DNA from: Psococerastis gibbosa
Lineage: Eukaryota; Arthropoda; Insecta; Psocodea; Psocidae
Direction of reading: 5' to 3'
Length of the DNA: 64,000 nt
NCBI GenBank assembly: GCA_963971405.1
Contig: OZ020487.1
Span: forward strand, 19,329,371 to 19,393,370
The notes below the pieces were generated by a model, which searched no databases, had not been told where the DNA came from, and worked only from the letters and a program-made list of their open reading frames with translations. Made by a program: the position numbers and the translations under genes. The first letter of the stretch is position 1. The number at the start of each line of letters is the position of its first letter. Shown piece after piece: positions 62,701 to 64,000 of this stretch.

Positions 62701-64000
62701 TATATAGCTATTATCGTATTCTTGTCGAATGAATTTTGTGTAGCTACATTTACACCGATGAACACGCAGGAGCAATTGTTCAATGTTATGTCCTACACAA
62801 TGTACCTAAACAAGCAAAATTAAGACACCTATATCTTTTTAAAACCTTTAAAAAAAATAAAATAAGTAAATAGCTATTTTTCTTATTCTTGTCGAATGAA
62901 TTTTTTTTAGCTACATTTACACCGATGAACACGCAGGAGCAATTGCTCAATGTTAAGTACAATACAATGAGCCCAAAATAAGCAAAATTAAGACACTCAT
63001 GTCATATGAAGACCTATAAAAAAAAAAATAAGTATATAGCTATTTTTCGTATTCTTGTCGAATGAATTTTTTGTAGCTACATTTACACAGATGAACACGC
63101 TGGAGCAATTGCTTAATGTTAGATACAGTACAGTGAGCCAAAATAAGCAATACTAAGACACCCATATCATTTCAAAACCTTTTAAAAAAATAAAATAAGT
63201 AAATAGCTATTTTTCTTATTCTTGTCGAATGAATTTTTTTTAGCTACATTTACACCGATGAACACGCAGGAGCAATTGTTCAATATTAAATACATTACAT
63301 TGAGCCAAAATAAGCAAAATTAAGACACCTATATCTTTTAAAGACCTTTAAAAAAAAAAGAAGTAAATAGCTATTTTTTTATTCTTGTCGAATGAATTTT
63401 GTTTAGCTACATTTACACCGATGAACACGCAGGAGCAATTGCTCAATGTTAATTACAATACAATGAGCAAAAATAAGCCAAATTAAGACACCCGGGTCAT
63501 ATCAAGACCTTTAAAAAAAATAAAATAAGTATAGAGCTATTTTTCGTATTCTGGTCGAATGAATTTTTTGTAGCTGCATTTACACCGATGAACACGCAGG
63601 AGCAATTGCTCAATATTAAATACAATACAATGAGCCTAAATAAGCAAAATTAAGACACCTATATCTTTTTATGACCTTTAAAAAAAATAAAATAAGTATA
63701 TAGCAATTTTTTGTATTCTTGTCGAATGAATTTTTTGTAGCTACATTTACACAGATGAACACGCAGGAGCAATTGGTCAATGTTGAGTACAATACAGTGA
63801 GCCCAAACAAGCAAAATTAAGACACCTATATCTTTTTAAGACCTTTAAAAAAAAAAAATAAGTAAATAGCTATTTTTCTTATTCTTGTCGAATGAATTTT
63901 TTTTTGCTACATTTACACCGATGAACACGCAGGAGCAATTGTTCAATGTTAAGTACAATACAATGAAACAAAATAAGCCAAATTAAGACACCCTTATCAT
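56731..64000 (+). repeat. Near-identical copy of about 44121-51379 (offset 12,621 bp), cut by the window end
   Basis: From about 56742 every monomer boundary checked equals that of 44121 onward plus 12,621. The copy includes the mosaic at 47099 (here 59720), the mosaic at 48260 (here 60881) and the private AATGAAACAAA of 51340 (here 63961). By eye I noted only a few differences, such as AAACTAGC at 61154 for AAACAAGC, and ACCTATAAA near 63016 for ACCTTTAAA. The first monomer (56731) is itself a junction: its extreme left is GTAAATAGCTATTTTTCG and it becomes 15338-type by ACACAGATG. Confidence 0.93.

Larger units (their letters stand above)
1..64000 (+). repeat. Satellite array of ~166-bp monomers, continuous and in one orientation
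   Basis: Monomers follow each other without interruption across the window. Successive GCTATTTTT landmarks fall at 21, 185, 351, 516, 683, 848, 1015, 1182 and so on. From 21 to 22475 there are 135 intervals averaging about 166.3 bp, and extrapolation gives about 385 monomers. Most units are 163-170 bp; one is stretched to 183 bp by an insertion. Each unit holds an A-rich tract, CTATTTTT, a T7-8 run, a conserved box, a variable block and an A-rich tail. All units lie in the same orientation. Unit length close to one nucleosome plus linker, AT richness and HOR structure are typical of eukaryotic (peri)centromeric satellites; that placement is inference. No gene, RNA or mobile element is visible in any part, so this entry accounts for every gene-free stretch. 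Confidence 0.99.

Noticed and set aside
1..64000. CRISPR array
   Set aside because: The whole 166-bp unit is repeated; there are no short identical repeats separated by unique spacers.
1..64000. AATAAA polyadenylation signals and T-tract-AG splice-acceptor look-alikes in every monomer
   Set aside because: They follow from the A-rich and T-rich tracts of the monomer and occur hundreds of times with no associated exons.
1..64000. TATA-box-like AGTATATAGC in one monomer class
   Set aside because: It is a one-base class variant of AGTAAATAGC, without any downstream gene or initiator context.
1..64000. CENP-B box
   Set aside because: No monomer variant read here contains the required TTCG....A..CGGG pattern; the nearest CG-containing motifs (GTCGAATG, ACCGATGAACACG) do not fit.
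1..64000. tRNA, rRNA or other RNA gene
   Set aside because: No cloverleaf, rRNA core or other structured RNA motif was seen; the only clear stems are the satellite palindromes.

Overview
The whole 64-kb window is one tandem satellite-DNA array. I find no protein-coding gene, RNA gene, transposon or unique sequence. About 385 monomers of roughly 166 bp (most 163-170 bp, commonest 166-167 bp) run head-to-tail in one orientation from edge to edge. Base composition is about 27 % G+C, from a hand count of one consensus monomer. The uninterrupted array, the near-nucleosomal unit length and the multi-level higher-order repeats (HORs) point to a eukaryotic chromosome, most likely centromeric or pericentromeric heterochromatin. 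I do not recognise the satellite family and cannot name the species.

Each monomer has an A-rich tract (often A7-8, T, A4, T), a short T-run (CTATTTTT), a T7-8 run, a strongly conserved box (CTACATTTACACCG ... CACGCAGG), a variable block that usually holds the 12-bp palindrome GAGCAATTGCTC, and a tail ending near AAGACACC.TATATC and ACCTTT. Left-half variants are linked and define at least three monomer classes.

Layout, with monomers counted from the G of GCTATTTTT:
- 1-350: fragment of the long HOR seen later.
- 351-8012: 'left family', with two copies of an 8-monomer unit (1,330 bp) and then a 13-monomer unit (2,170 bp; second copy lacks its last monomer). The 13-mer contains the 8-mer core. 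Each 13-mer copy carries a 41-bp perfect inverted repeat (4451-4491, 6621-6661).
- 8013-11675: a 10/11-monomer HOR.
- 11676-22142 and 22143-32790: two successive copies of a very long HOR of 63 and 64 monomers (10.47 and 10.65 kb).
- 32791-55230: a third copy swollen to about 22.4 kb by four nested local duplications (16, 8, about 30 and 26 monomers).
- 55231-56730: nine monomers, several of them left-family-like.
- 56731-64000: a near-identical copy of about 44121-51379 (offset 12,621 bp), cut by the window edge.

There is no gene cooperation to describe. The content is a record of unequal exchange: shared private variants, mosaic monomers at junctions and one-monomer deletions allow the duplications to be partly ordered in time. 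The short open frames of 64-73 codons are by-products of monomer variants and are not annotated as genes. All coordinates, offsets and counts were read by hand. Percent identities were not computed.
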